Shown here one piece after another: positions 47,232-54,932 of a stretch of DNA of 64,000 nucleotides. Source of the DNA: Bacteroides ndongoniae (lineage in GTDB: Bacteria; Bacteroidota; Bacteroidia; Bacteroidales; Bacteroidaceae). Each line of letters opens with the position of its first letter. The stretch's first letter is position 1. The position numbers and the translations under genes are program-made. The notes beneath the pieces were generated by a model. That model was not told the origin of the DNA and did no database searches. It saw only the letters and a program-made list of their open reading frames with translations. The DNA lies in the NCBI RefSeq assembly GCF_900108345.1, contig NZ_FNVV01000013.1, positions 1,489,918 to 1,553,917 on the forward strand. Direction: 5' to 3'.

Positions 47232-48731
47232 ATGGAGAAGAAGGAGACGAATAAGGTCACTAAAACGGCAAAAATGGAAGCCAAAACCACTTCAAGGGGA
47301 GAAAAGTGCCTCGCCAAATTCACGGCTGCAAATGGCAACGTATATGGTTCATTGACTCTTGATATACGAAAAGCAGGAGATTACTCGCAACCGCTTCCTG
47401 TTGCCGTGCGTATATGTCATGCTGGACAGAAGGTCTTTCTTCGTTTGGGCAAAACATACACTATGGAAGAATGGTTGACCTTGTGCGAATACGAGAAAAG
47501 TGGCCGTCGTGTTCAACTGACAGAGAGAAACGACATGAAAAATCTAATGGATAGGGTGGAACTTATCGCCAATCAACTTATCGCAGAAAACAACTTCTCT
47601 CTTCGCAAGCTGCAAGACAGATTTCAGGGTAGAAAAGATGATGACAGCACCATTATTACAGTGTGGGATTCATACATTCAATCTAAGACCAATGAGGGCA
47701 AGGCTGGTTCAGCCCGTTGTAGCAAAGATGTTCGTAACCGCTTTGTGAAAGACTTGGGTACGGATGTATCATTTGCTGATATTAACAAGGAGTTTATCAT
47801 GAAGTGGGTAAAAATCATGAAAAAGAACGGACTGAGTACAACGACCATTGCCATCGCACTTCGTAGCCTCAGAACAATCATCAATATGTGTATCTCAAAT
47901 GGTTTGATGAAGGGTGATACCAAGGAAATGTTCAAGGACACAGGTTACAATAAATCCCAAAGCCGCAAGCATGAGTTTCTTGATGTAGCTACCATGCGTA
48001 AACTCTATGACTTCTGGAAAGCAGGTGAGGCAAAAGACAAGGATAGGAACGAGTTGTTTCTTGGGCGAGAAAAACATGCTATATTTCGCGACCTTGGATT
48101 ATTCCTCTTTATGTATTTAGGCGATGGACAAAATCTTGCTGATACACTCCGTCTGACTTATGATGAACTATACTATGCCACTCATGGCAAACAGTTGCGT
48201 TTTCTTCGTCATAAGACCCGGGAACGAAACGAGAGTGCCAGTGAGGTAATATTTCCTGTTACACCTGAGATACAAGAGATACTCAACCGATATGGTAATG
48301 CTCCAAAACTTGGGCGAAGGGTATTTCCCATAATGAGCGAACTTATTACCCCTGAACAGGAGATATGGGTTATCCAACGTTATAACAGATATATACGTGA
48401 GCACATGGCAAAAGTCGCTAAACTCATAGGATTGGAACAAACACCATCACCAACATGGGCAAGACATAGCTTTGCTACCAATCTCAATAATTCAGGTGTC
48501 GTACCTTATAAATATATAAGTGACAGCATGGGGCATAGTGGTGGCAGTGACATCACTTCCAACTATATAGGCACCTATCCTCTTGCGAAGATGTTGGAGT
48601 ACAATTATTATTTGCTTAATGAGAAGCCTAAAGAAACTGCCCCAGTTGTAGATAAGAAAGCTTTGTTGGAGATGCTGAAGGGCTTAAGCGAAGAGGAGAG
48701 GATGGAACTGATAGCTAATCTATCTGACTAA
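47232..48731 (+). CDS. Tyrosine site-specific integrase of the element
   Basis: A 499-residue phage-type recombinase. The N-terminal part (to about 110) is an arm-binding domain, then a SAM-like core-binding domain (WDSYIQSKTNEGKAGSARCS onwards), then the catalytic domain with TWARHSFAT (Arg near 411), SMGH (His near 434) and the Tyr nucleophile in SNYIGTYPL near 444. The usual first catalytic Arg of box I is replaced by Gln in YLGDGQNLADTLRL; several Bacteroides integrases are known to lack it. The frame is open to 47130, but the promoter at 47127-47157 excludes that start. Lies just inside attL. Confidence 0.92.
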   Translation: MEKKETNKVTKTAKMEAKTTSRGEKCLAKFTAANGNVYGSLTLDIRKAGDYSQPLPVAVRICHAGQKVFLRLGKTYTMEEWLTLCEYEKSGRRVQLTERNDMKNLMDRVELIANQLIAENNFSLRKLQDRFQGRKDDDSTIITVWDSYIQSKTNEGKAGSARCSKDVRNRFVKDLGTDVSFADINKEFIMKWVKIMKKNGLSTTTIAIALRSLRTIINMCISNGLMKGDTKEMFKDTGYNKSQSRKHEFLDVATMRKLYDFWKAGEAKDKDRNELFLGREKHAIFRDLGLFLFMYLGDGQNLADTLRLTYDELYYATHGKQLRFLRHKTRERNESASEVIFPVTPEIQEILNRYGNAPKLGRRVFPIMSELITPEQEIWVIQRYNRYIREHMAKVAKLIGLEQTPSPTWARHSFATNLNNSGVVPYKYISDSMGHSGGSDITSNYIGTYPLAKMLEYNYYLLNEKPKETAPVVDKKALLEMLKGLSEEERMELIANLSD

Positions 48732-48765
48732 TTATAGCTGTTTACCGCAAGAGCACCAAGTGAAA

Positions 48766-48850
48766 TACCACAAAAACACGGAACAAAACACAGCAAAAAT
48801 ACCGAATGAAATGCCGCAAAAAAGTGGATTTAATTACCACAAAAAACACG
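48766..48850 (+). repeat. Direct repeats TACCACAAAAA(A)CACG
   Basis: Two copies, 48766-48780 and 48835-48850, 69 bases apart, with further related pieces between them (TACCG, TGCCGCAAAAAA). They fill the gap between the integrase stop and the next promoter and could bind a regulator or integrase accessory protein. Confidence 0.5.
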
Positions 48851-48878
48851 AATTGGCAATACAATTCGCAGAAAATGT

Positions 48879-48886
48879 GTATCTTT
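48879..48886 (+). promoter_or_regulatory. Promoter element of the ATPase operon
   Basis: TATCTTTG, a full TAnnTTTG match 20 bases before the ATPase start. ATTGG at 48851-48855 is a weak -33 candidate at a slightly long distance. Confidence 0.6.
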
Positions 48887-48906
48887 GCCATTGAAAAATA
48901 TATTAT

Positions 48907-50199
48907 ATGAATTATTATAAAAGAACAGCCGATGCCCTGCTGCAAGATTTACTGGATGCATTTGGGGCAGTATTGATAGAAGGTCCCAAATGGTGCGGTA
49001 AAACCACTACGGCATCTCAACTTGCCAATAGCATCTTGAGAATGCAAGACCCAAGTATGCGTGAGGAGTATTTAGCCACAGCTAAAACTAAGCCGTCCAT
49101 TCTGTTAAAAGGAGATACACCTCGTCTTATTGATGAGTGGCAAGATGCTCCAATGTTGTGGGATGCGGTACGAACAACTGTTGATGACCGCCAAATTCCC
49201 GGACAATTTATACTCACTGGTTCCAATGCTGTTGACAAATCTCAAATACATCATTCCGGAGCTGGTCGTATTGCCCGGCTGCGTATGTTGCCTATGAGCT
49301 TGTGGGAGTCGCAAGAATCTACGGGCGAAGTTTCATTGAAAGAACTTTTCAACAATCCTGATTATGATATTGACGGTAAAATGTCTAAGATGACCGTCGA
49401 AGACCTAATCTTTGCCGCATCCCGAGGTGGATGGCCGGCTTCTTTGTTGGCTCGTACTCCAAAAGCTCAATTACTTGTGGCAAAGAACTATGTTCAAACC
49501 ATTTGTTCTGACGACGTTTCCGGTATTGATGGAAAGAAAAGAGATGCCAAACTGACCAGCATGATACTTCGGGCTTATGCCAGGAATGTTTCGACATTGG
49601 TCAAGAAAAAATCTCTTTTAGATGATGTAACCTCGTCTGGCGAAGTAAGTTGTCACGTAGATACATTTGATGATTATGTTTCGGCTTTAGAAAAACTATT
49701 TGTTATCCAGAACATAAGTGCATGGTGTCCTGCCATAAGAAGTAAGACCGCTATCAGAAGCAGTGTAAAACGATGCTTCTGTGACCCTTCTATACCGATT
49801 GCCCTTTTGGGACTATCTCCCGAATCATTAAGTATGCAACTTAGGACGTTTGGATTTATCTTTGAGCAGATGTGTATTCGTGACCTAAAGGCGTACACCA
49901 TTGATTTAAATAGTCATGTATCTTACTACCATGACCGATACGACTTGGAAGCGGACATAGTGCTGCATTTGGAAGATGGACGTTATGCTCTCATTGAGTG
50001 CAAACTTGGTAGTAGCGAAATTGATGAAGGAGCTAAACACTTACTCGAACTCAAAAGGCTTATACAGGAACACAACAAGACGGAGAAGCAGGTACCTATT
50101 CGGGAGCCAGATTTACTTATTGTGATGACAGGTGGAACAATGGCATATTCTCGTCCCGATGGGGTTAAAGTGATTCCTTTGGCATGTCTCAAAGATTAA
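48907..50199 (+). CDS. AAA ATPase with DUF4143 domain
   Basis: A 430-residue protein of the AAA/DUF4143 group. The Walker A is IEGPKWCGKTTTASQLA (residues 24-40), Walker B-like LIDEWQDAPMLWDAV near 76, and the sensor segment FILTGSN near 104. The C-terminal half has the DUF4143 region (FGFIFEQMCIRDLKAY, DLEADIVLHLEDGRYALIECKLG), which resembles PD-(D/E)XK nuclease folds (D-ExK). These proteins are common in Bacteroides and archaea; function is not established. First of three co-directional genes, with its own promoter. Cargo of the element. Confidence 0.88.
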   Translation: MNYYKRTADALLQDLLDAFGAVLIEGPKWCGKTTTASQLANSILRMQDPSMREEYLATAKTKPSILLKGDTPRLIDEWQDAPMLWDAVRTTVDDRQIPGQFILTGSNAVDKSQIHHSGAGRIARLRMLPMSLWESQESTGEVSLKELFNNPDYDIDGKMSKMTVEDLIFAASRGGWPASLLARTPKAQLLVAKNYVQTICSDDVSGIDGKKRDAKLTSMILRAYARNVSTLVKKKSLLDDVTSSGEVSCHVDTFDDYVSALEKLFVIQNISAWCPAIRSKTAIRSSVKRCFCDPSIPIALLGLSPESLSMQLRTFGFIFEQMCIRDLKAYTIDLNSHVSYYHDRYDLEADIVLHLEDGRYALIECKLGSSEIDEGAKHLLELKRLIQEHNKTEKQVPIREPDLLIVMTGGTMAYSRPDGVKVIPLACLKD

Positions 50200-50220
50200 C
50201 CATTTAGCGGAGCTGTTTAT

Positions 50221-50550
50221 ATGGACAATAATATGAAGGAACTTTCCCCTGATAAGTTTCATCTTCAAGCGAAAATGCAGGAATGGCTTGAAGCGAATCA
50301 AGAAATCTATACAAATTTTAAGAGCAAGATTCAATCAATCTTAAAGAATCTGTTGTGCGATAACCACAGTAAACAGATAGACGATGAGGCAATTACGTTA
50401 CAAAACATAATCTTGGAGATAATGACCACAGAAGAAGGTGTTGCTACCGATGAGATGATTGACAAATTCTCTAATGCCATAAAAGATGGGAATGTGTCAG
50501 CCTGCTGCTTGTATTGCTATTTGGAACTGGACAATGGGCTTAAGGAATAG
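50221..50550 (+). CDS. Unknown 109-residue protein, ATPase operon
   Basis: I do not recognise this protein. It is predicted all-helical and acidic, without membrane segment or signal peptide; a Cys pair (ACCLYCYLE) lies near the C-terminus at about residues 97-104. It starts 21 bases after the DUF4143 ATPase and ends 8 bases before the next gene, so the three genes are most likely one transcript. Confidence 0.7.
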   Translation: MDNNMKELSPDKFHLQAKMQEWLEANQEIYTNFKSKIQSILKNLLCDNHSKQIDDEAITLQNIILEIMTTEEGVATDEMIDKFSNAIKDGNVSACCLYCYLELDNGLKE

Positions 50551-50558
50551 AATATGCC

Positions 50559-51635
50559 ATGACCAAATTTGAGCAATCAGAGGATGCAAAATACATTAAA
50601 GAAGGCATTCATGCCTATTTGGAAGATAAGAAACGTGAAACTCAAGAAGCAGTTAACAAGGATTTGAATTTGCTCAGCCTGCGTCGCTGGCACTATGAAC
50701 ACCCCGGAGACTATCAAGAATTTGCAAATCTTTTTGCCAAAGCATACGAAGGTGATATGACTTTCATTCTTAAAGGCATGTCTTACTTGGCAGAGATGCT
50801 GTCTCTTAATGGAATTAAGGGCATTACAGAATTACTTGAAAGCCTTTGTCCTGGGACTGAAAGCTACAATAGAGCTCAATTTGGAAGCAATTACCAGCAA
50901 GTCCATGAGAAACTGACAGCCTTGTTTGCTTCTACATTTAATCAAGAGGCAACGAAACAAAAACTCCTGCATAACAATCCTTTCATGTGTAGTGCGTTCT
51001 ACTGGATGATATTTGACGATGGTTTTGTGAAGATGGGAGATTTACTCTCCAAAACAATGATGGGAGAAAACTCGTCTGTCTGGCAGAAAGGTTTTGGTGG
51101 GCAATTTATACGCTCTTTAATGCTTACCAGTTTTGACAAAGCAGCTTATACCAAAGGGGCATGGAAAGCTATGGGTAAAAATGGTGCGGCAAAAGAGGTG
51201 GTCAGTTCCACCTTACAGGCATCTAAAGGTCGCCGTGGACGCAAGCAAGTCTGTGTCCTGCTTGAAGAAATGCTTATACAACCTTATGCGGAACTTCTTA
51301 CCAATGGGATAGAAACAATACTCACCGAATGGATGGAAACGAATGCTACAGACTCCGTTCTTGCCTATATTTTTGCTGCGTTGACTAATGGCGGTTTGCT
51401 TAATGACTCTTACAATTACCGAACTTTTCATACTGCCATTTTGGAGAGGTTCCCATCCCTTGGATTCAAATCTGGTTTTGATTGGGCAGAAGCCCTTTAT
51501 TGTGCCATTATCAATGAACATGGTGACTATGGCTATAATTTGAGTTTATCAGAAAAAACTATTCAAACAGGAAGGGAACAAGCGAAGTTGATGGAGATAA
51601 GACTGCGTACTTTGCTTTCTCCCAATATATATTAA
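50559..51635 (+). CDS. Unknown 358-residue protein, ATPase operon
   Basis: A soluble, mostly helical protein without a domain I can name with confidence; it may belong to the DUF6043-type proteins seen on Bacteroides elements, but that is a guess. It begins with a charged helix (IKEGIHAYLEDKKRETQEAV), has a Trp-rich middle (FYWMIFDDGFVKMGDLL) and a basic patch (SKGRRGRKQVC) near residue 225. No catalytic motif stands out. Last of the three-gene unit; a strong terminator follows 48 bases after its stop. Confidence 0.75.
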   Translation: MTKFEQSEDAKYIKEGIHAYLEDKKRETQEAVNKDLNLLSLRRWHYEHPGDYQEFANLFAKAYEGDMTFILKGMSYLAEMLSLNGIKGITELLESLCPGTESYNRAQFGSNYQQVHEKLTALFASTFNQEATKQKLLHNNPFMCSAFYWMIFDDGFVKMGDLLSKTMMGENSSVWQKGFGGQFIRSLMLTSFDKAAYTKGAWKAMGKNGAAKEVVSSTLQASKGRRGRKQVCVLLEEMLIQPYAELLTNGIETILTEWMETNATDSVLAYIFAALTNGGLLNDSYNYRTFHTAILERFPSLGFKSGFDWAEALYCAIINEHGDYGYNLSLSEKTIQTGREQAKLMEIRLRTLLSPNIY

Positions 51636-51682
51636 TTCTATCATAAACGCTTGGTTAGTTAAAAAGAAACGCTATCCCGTTA

Positions 51683-51732
51683 AAAGCACCTCGGCAGAAA
51701 TCGACGCGATTTTTACCGAGGTGCTTTCTTTG
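51683..51732 (+). terminator. Terminator of the ATPase operon
   Basis: AAAGCACCTCGG at 51683-51694 pairs with CCGAGGTGCTTT at 51716-51727, with an inner AAATCG/CGATTT stem, followed by CTTTG. It separates the three-gene cargo unit from the replication and mobilisation genes. Confidence 0.85.
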
Positions 51733-51776
51733 TGTTCTATAATAATTTCGCGGCATAATCATCTAAACAACATATT

Positions 51777-52082
51777 ATGCAAGGAAATTTTATCATGTTA
51801 CAGAAGGATGACCTCAAGCAGGTTGTTTCCGAATTAGTGGAAGAGTTGGTAGGAAAGAAATCCCAGCCCGATTTGACATCAGAAGAGAGTGACGAATACT
51901 ATACGCGCGACCAAGTATGTGAACGGCTTCACATCACCTACACCACTTTATGGCGTATGCAGAAAGAGGGTACAATCATCGTTCACAAGTTAGGTGGACG
52001 TAATCTTTACTCAAAAAGAGAGATTACTTCACTTGTGAAATCGAAAGTTCAGGGTTCTGGCTGTAATGAATTGAATGTATAA
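51777..52082 (+). CDS. Excisionase-like helix-turn-helix protein
   Basis: A 101-residue DNA-binding protein. An N-terminal charged helix (residues 7-25) precedes a winged helix-turn-helix of the MerR/excisionase type at 40-85: YYTRDQVCERLHITYTTLWR, then KLGGRNLYSKREI as the wing. Such proteins on Bacteroides elements act as excision or replication-transcription factors. An internal ATG at 51795 is an alternative start. The stop overlaps the next start (ATGTATAA), indicating coupling. Confidence 0.82.
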   Translation: MQGNFIMLQKDDLKQVVSELVEELVGKKSQPDLTSEESDEYYTRDQVCERLHITYTTLWRMQKEGTIIVHKLGGRNLYSKREITSLVKSKVQGSGCNELNV

Positions 52083-53292
52083 TCCCAAGAGATACAATAT
52101 GGAAGAATTATATATTCGAGTAGGTACTACAATATATAAGGTAGTGCAGCAACCTTTGGTCGATGGTACAACTATCACCCGCCGGATTCAATGGAGCTTT
52201 GGCACTATCCGGCAGGACTATGGAAAGAACAATATTCCTCCCATCACAAAGTATAATGGCTTTTGTACAGTACCGAGTCATATTAACTATCAAAAAGAAG
52301 TTGCAGGTTTCTACAATCTTTACGAGCCGATAACCCATATTCCTGTGGAGGGCGATTTCAAGCATATCCGCTCGTTGGTGGAACACATTTTCGGTGAGCA
52401 GTATGAGTTGGGAATGGATTACCTTCAACTGTTATATCTGAAACCGACACAGAAATTGCCGATACTTCTGTTGGTTTCGGAAGAACGGAATACAGGCAAG
52501 AGTACATTCTTGAACTTCTTGAAAGCATTGTTTCAGGATAATGTTACTTTCAATACGAATGAGGATTTCCGCAGTCAATTCAATGCCGATTGGGCAGGCA
52601 AACTGATGATAGTTGTGGATGAAGTGCTGCTCAACCGCCGTGAGGATAGCGAACGGTTGAAGAATCTTAGCACAGCCCATTCCTATAAAATGGAATCCAA
52701 AGGAAAAGACCGCTATGAAGTGCAGTTCTTCGCTAAGTTTGTGCTGTGTTCCAATAACGAGAATTTCCCCGTTTACATTGAGCCGGAGGAAACACGTTAT
52801 TGGGTAAGGAAGGTTAACCGATTGGAGAAGGATGATACTTCGTTTCTACAGAAATTGAAAGACGAAATCCCAGCATTTTTGCACTATCTGTTGCATCGTG
52901 ACTTGACAACCAAAGAAGAAAGTCGAATGTGGTTTTCGCCGTCACTCATACGCACGGAAGCATTGGAGAAAATCATCCGCAGCAATCGGAGCCGCATAGA
53001 ACTTGACATGGCTGAACTGCTGCTCGACATCATGGACTGCATGCAGGTGGATGTGGTGGATTTCTGCATCAACGACCTATTGGCGTTGTTCAACTATTCT
53101 ATGGTAAGAGTGGAACGCCACCAAGTGAGGAATGTCCTGCAACAGTGTTGGAAACTGGAGCCTGCTCCCAATGCGCTGTCTTATTCCACTTACCAAATAT
53201 CCGTGTTGCCGGGACAGAAGTATTCAGCATCACCCAAGAAAGTCGGTCGCTTTTACACCGTCACCCGAGAAATTCTGAAAGACTATCGTTGA
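52075..53292 (+). CDS. Primase-helicase family protein
   Basis: A 405-residue protein of the superfamily 3 helicase type found on mobilizable elements and phages (DUF5906-like). Walker A is SEERNTGKSTFLNFLKALF near residue 140, Walker B is KLMIVVDEVLLNR near 182, and the sensor segment KFVLCSNNENFPVYI follows near 220. It lacks a visible primase catalytic motif at the N-terminus. It probably unwinds the element's DNA during replication after excision. ATG 52099 is an alternative start; the overlap with the HTH gene favours 52075. Confidence 0.83.
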   Translation: MYNPKRYNMEELYIRVGTTIYKVVQQPLVDGTTITRRIQWSFGTIRQDYGKNNIPPITKYNGFCTVPSHINYQKEVAGFYNLYEPITHIPVEGDFKHIRSLVEHIFGEQYELGMDYLQLLYLKPTQKLPILLLVSEERNTGKSTFLNFLKALFQDNVTFNTNEDFRSQFNADWAGKLMIVVDEVLLNRREDSERLKNLSTAHSYKMESKGKDRYEVQFFAKFVLCSNNENFPVYIEPEETRYWVRKVNRLEKDDTSFLQKLKDEIPAFLHYLLHRDLTTKEESRMWFSPSLIRTEALEKIIRSNRSRIELDMAELLLDIMDCMQVDVVDFCINDLLALFNYSMVRVERHQVRNVLQQCWKLEPAPNALSYSTYQISVLPGQKYSASPKKVGRFYTVTREILKDYR

Positions 53293-53453
53293 GTTTGTTG
53301 AATTTGATGAAATATAGGGAGAAACGTATGAGCAAGGCTTATATGATTCAACAATAGTCTCAACAGTTTTCAACAGAATTGCTGGCCAAAAAAGAAAAGT
53401 AGAATCCTAAACCGTTGGATGCGATTTTTATTTTCCCTTTTGTCGGTACTCTC

Positions 53454-53480
53454 TCAACAAAGTCAACAAAATCAACGAGA
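53454..53480 (+). repeat. Three tandem 9-mers TCAACAAAG/AAA/GAGA
   Basis: TCAACAAAG, TCAACAAAA and TCAACGAGA follow one another in the gap between the helicase gene and the next gene, with related CAACAG pieces at 53350-53375. Short iteron-like repeats beside a helicase gene may mark a replication origin; weak evidence. Confidence 0.4.
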
Positions 53481-53516
53481 AATAAACAATCACAAGACTT
53501 CTAAAATAACAGTCAC

Positions 53517-53864
53517 ATGAAGAAAGAAGATTTGATACCAATTATCGCACAGCGCAATCCGCTCTTGGCGGATGCGGTCGGCAAAATGGTCGGCTACATT
53601 CAAGACAGGTGGGCAGCACCGTACCCCTCAAAGGAACAGACGGAAGCGGTCAATGCCTACCTCCGTTCAGTCCATGCTGACGGTAACGGTACGATGAGCG
53701 AGAACAATATTGCACACCGCAGGATTGCCACGCAGGTGATAACCATTAACGCAATCCGTGTGCTTGACCATGACCAGCTCGACCGTTTGCAGGATGTGCT
53801 GAACCATATCGCAGCGGACAGGGAATACCATATGCCGGAACACGGGTATGGCATGGGCAGGTAG
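53517..53864 (+). CDS. Conserved 115-residue protein of mobilizable elements
   Basis: No named domain recognised. Soluble, helical; middle part MSENNIAHRRIATQVITINA and C-terminal HDQLDRLQDVLNHIAADREY. The sequence type recurs in Bacteroides mobilizable elements between the helicase and mobilisation genes. From this gene onward the DNA becomes clearly more GC-rich than the ATPase operon, suggesting a different source. It is 34 bases ahead of the next gene. Confidence 0.7.
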   Translation: MKKEDLIPIIAQRNPLLADAVGKMVGYIQDRWAAPYPSKEQTEAVNAYLRSVHADGNGTMSENNIAHRRIATQVITINAIRVLDHDQLDRLQDVLNHIAADREYHMPEHGYGMGR

Positions 53865-53898
53865 CTGACCAGTGTAACACCTATAAATATCATAGACT

Positions 53899-54609
53899 AT
53901 GTGCAAGAACGAACAGACCATACATTACTGCACCATCCTTTCCGCCGGGCAGTGGGATTTCCTTTTGGACGGCAGATCCGCCATCGACAGGCAGAAGTGC
54001 CTGCACAGGCTGATGACCGCAGCCGTGCGGACAAAGACCGCCCTCCGTATCAAGGGAGTTGAGATTGAGTTGGAGGTGGGACAGGCGGCAGCTTCCGATG
54101 TGGAACTGGCGGAATACATGGGCTGCAACCGAAAGACCATCGGAAAGCTCATCGGCAACTTCAACAGGCTTGGTATGCTGACCACCCGAACCAACAACCG
54201 AACATCCATACACACCCTGCATTTTCTTACGGGGTGGTATGTGGATGGTGTCCTGCTGACTAATCCCCATTATGTCAAGCCTGCGGCAGTTTCCAAAGGA
54301 CAGGCAGACGGAGTGCGGACACCATACTCTAATGATATGCCGTCGGAGAACAAACCGTGTACCGTGCCGGATGGTTGCCAGTGCCCAAGGCTGGAAGCGG
54401 ACAGCATGGCAGGCGGAGCAGCCGCCCTTTCTTTTTCCCTATGTTCGCCTGTGGTTTTCGACAGTTCGGAGAACAGAGCGGATGCGGAGGACAAAGCCGA
54501 CAATCCCCATATCGCAGACAATGACAACGGACAGCATGAAAACAATCCTATAGAAAGCCCGAAAGAAGCGCAGAACGGCACGATTGGCGGCGTGGAAGAC
54601 CCGACATAG
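53899..54609 (+). CDS. HTH-containing mobilisation/replication accessory protein
   Basis: A 236-residue protein. Residues 65-95 (SDVELAEYMGCNRKTIGKLI, then GNFNRLGMLTTR) form a convincing winged-helix DNA-binding unit. The part after residue 125 is low-complexity and polar (SENRADAEDKADNPHIADND), probably disordered. Stands just upstream of the putative oriT and the relaxase, so it may bind oriT or regulate mobilisation; this is inferred from place only. Confidence 0.65.
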   Translation: MCKNEQTIHYCTILSAGQWDFLLDGRSAIDRQKCLHRLMTAAVRTKTALRIKGVEIELEVGQAAASDVELAEYMGCNRKTIGKLIGNFNRLGMLTTRTNNRTSIHTLHFLTGWYVDGVLLTNPHYVKPAAVSKGQADGVRTPYSNDMPSENKPCTVPDGCQCPRLEADSMAGGAAALSFSLCSPVVFDSSENRADAEDKADNPHIADNDNGQHENNPIESPKEAQNGTIGGVEDPT

Positions 54610-54932
54610 CCGGGAGGAACTGACGGGCGCACAGCGCAGGATTTCAGCGGTACTCCGTTGGTGGACGTGACTGACTGGGCTTGCCCAGATATAGCCCACT
54701 ATAACTTCCGAAGTTGTGGGCTCTCCCGAGGGGCTTAGGACGCTGCCCTAAGAACCCGGCAAGGACTTTCAGCCCTGTGCAACCCGACCAAAGAGTGACC
54801 CTCTCTTTGGAAACTCCGCTTAGTGGCTTCCACCCCTAAGAACCCGGAGCAGGAAGTGACCCTCTCCCTGCACCCTCCGATTAAGGCTCCGCCCTAATGA
54901 CCCGAAGTGAAACCCAAAATACAGACAAGCCT
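54610..54932 (+). other. Probable origin of transfer (oriT) region
   Basis: A gene-free GC-rich stretch directly before the relaxase with several dyads: CTGGGC/GCCCAG at 54675-54688, a longer hairpin at 54693-54722 (AGCCCAC/GTGGGCT with AACTTC/GAAGTT inside), AAAGAG/CTCTTT near 54790-54810, and two copies of CCTAAGAACCCGG (near 54748 and 54834), each followed by AGTGACCCTCTC-like pieces. MobV relaxases nick beside such hairpins just upstream of their own gene. The nick site cannot be fixed. Confidence 0.55.
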
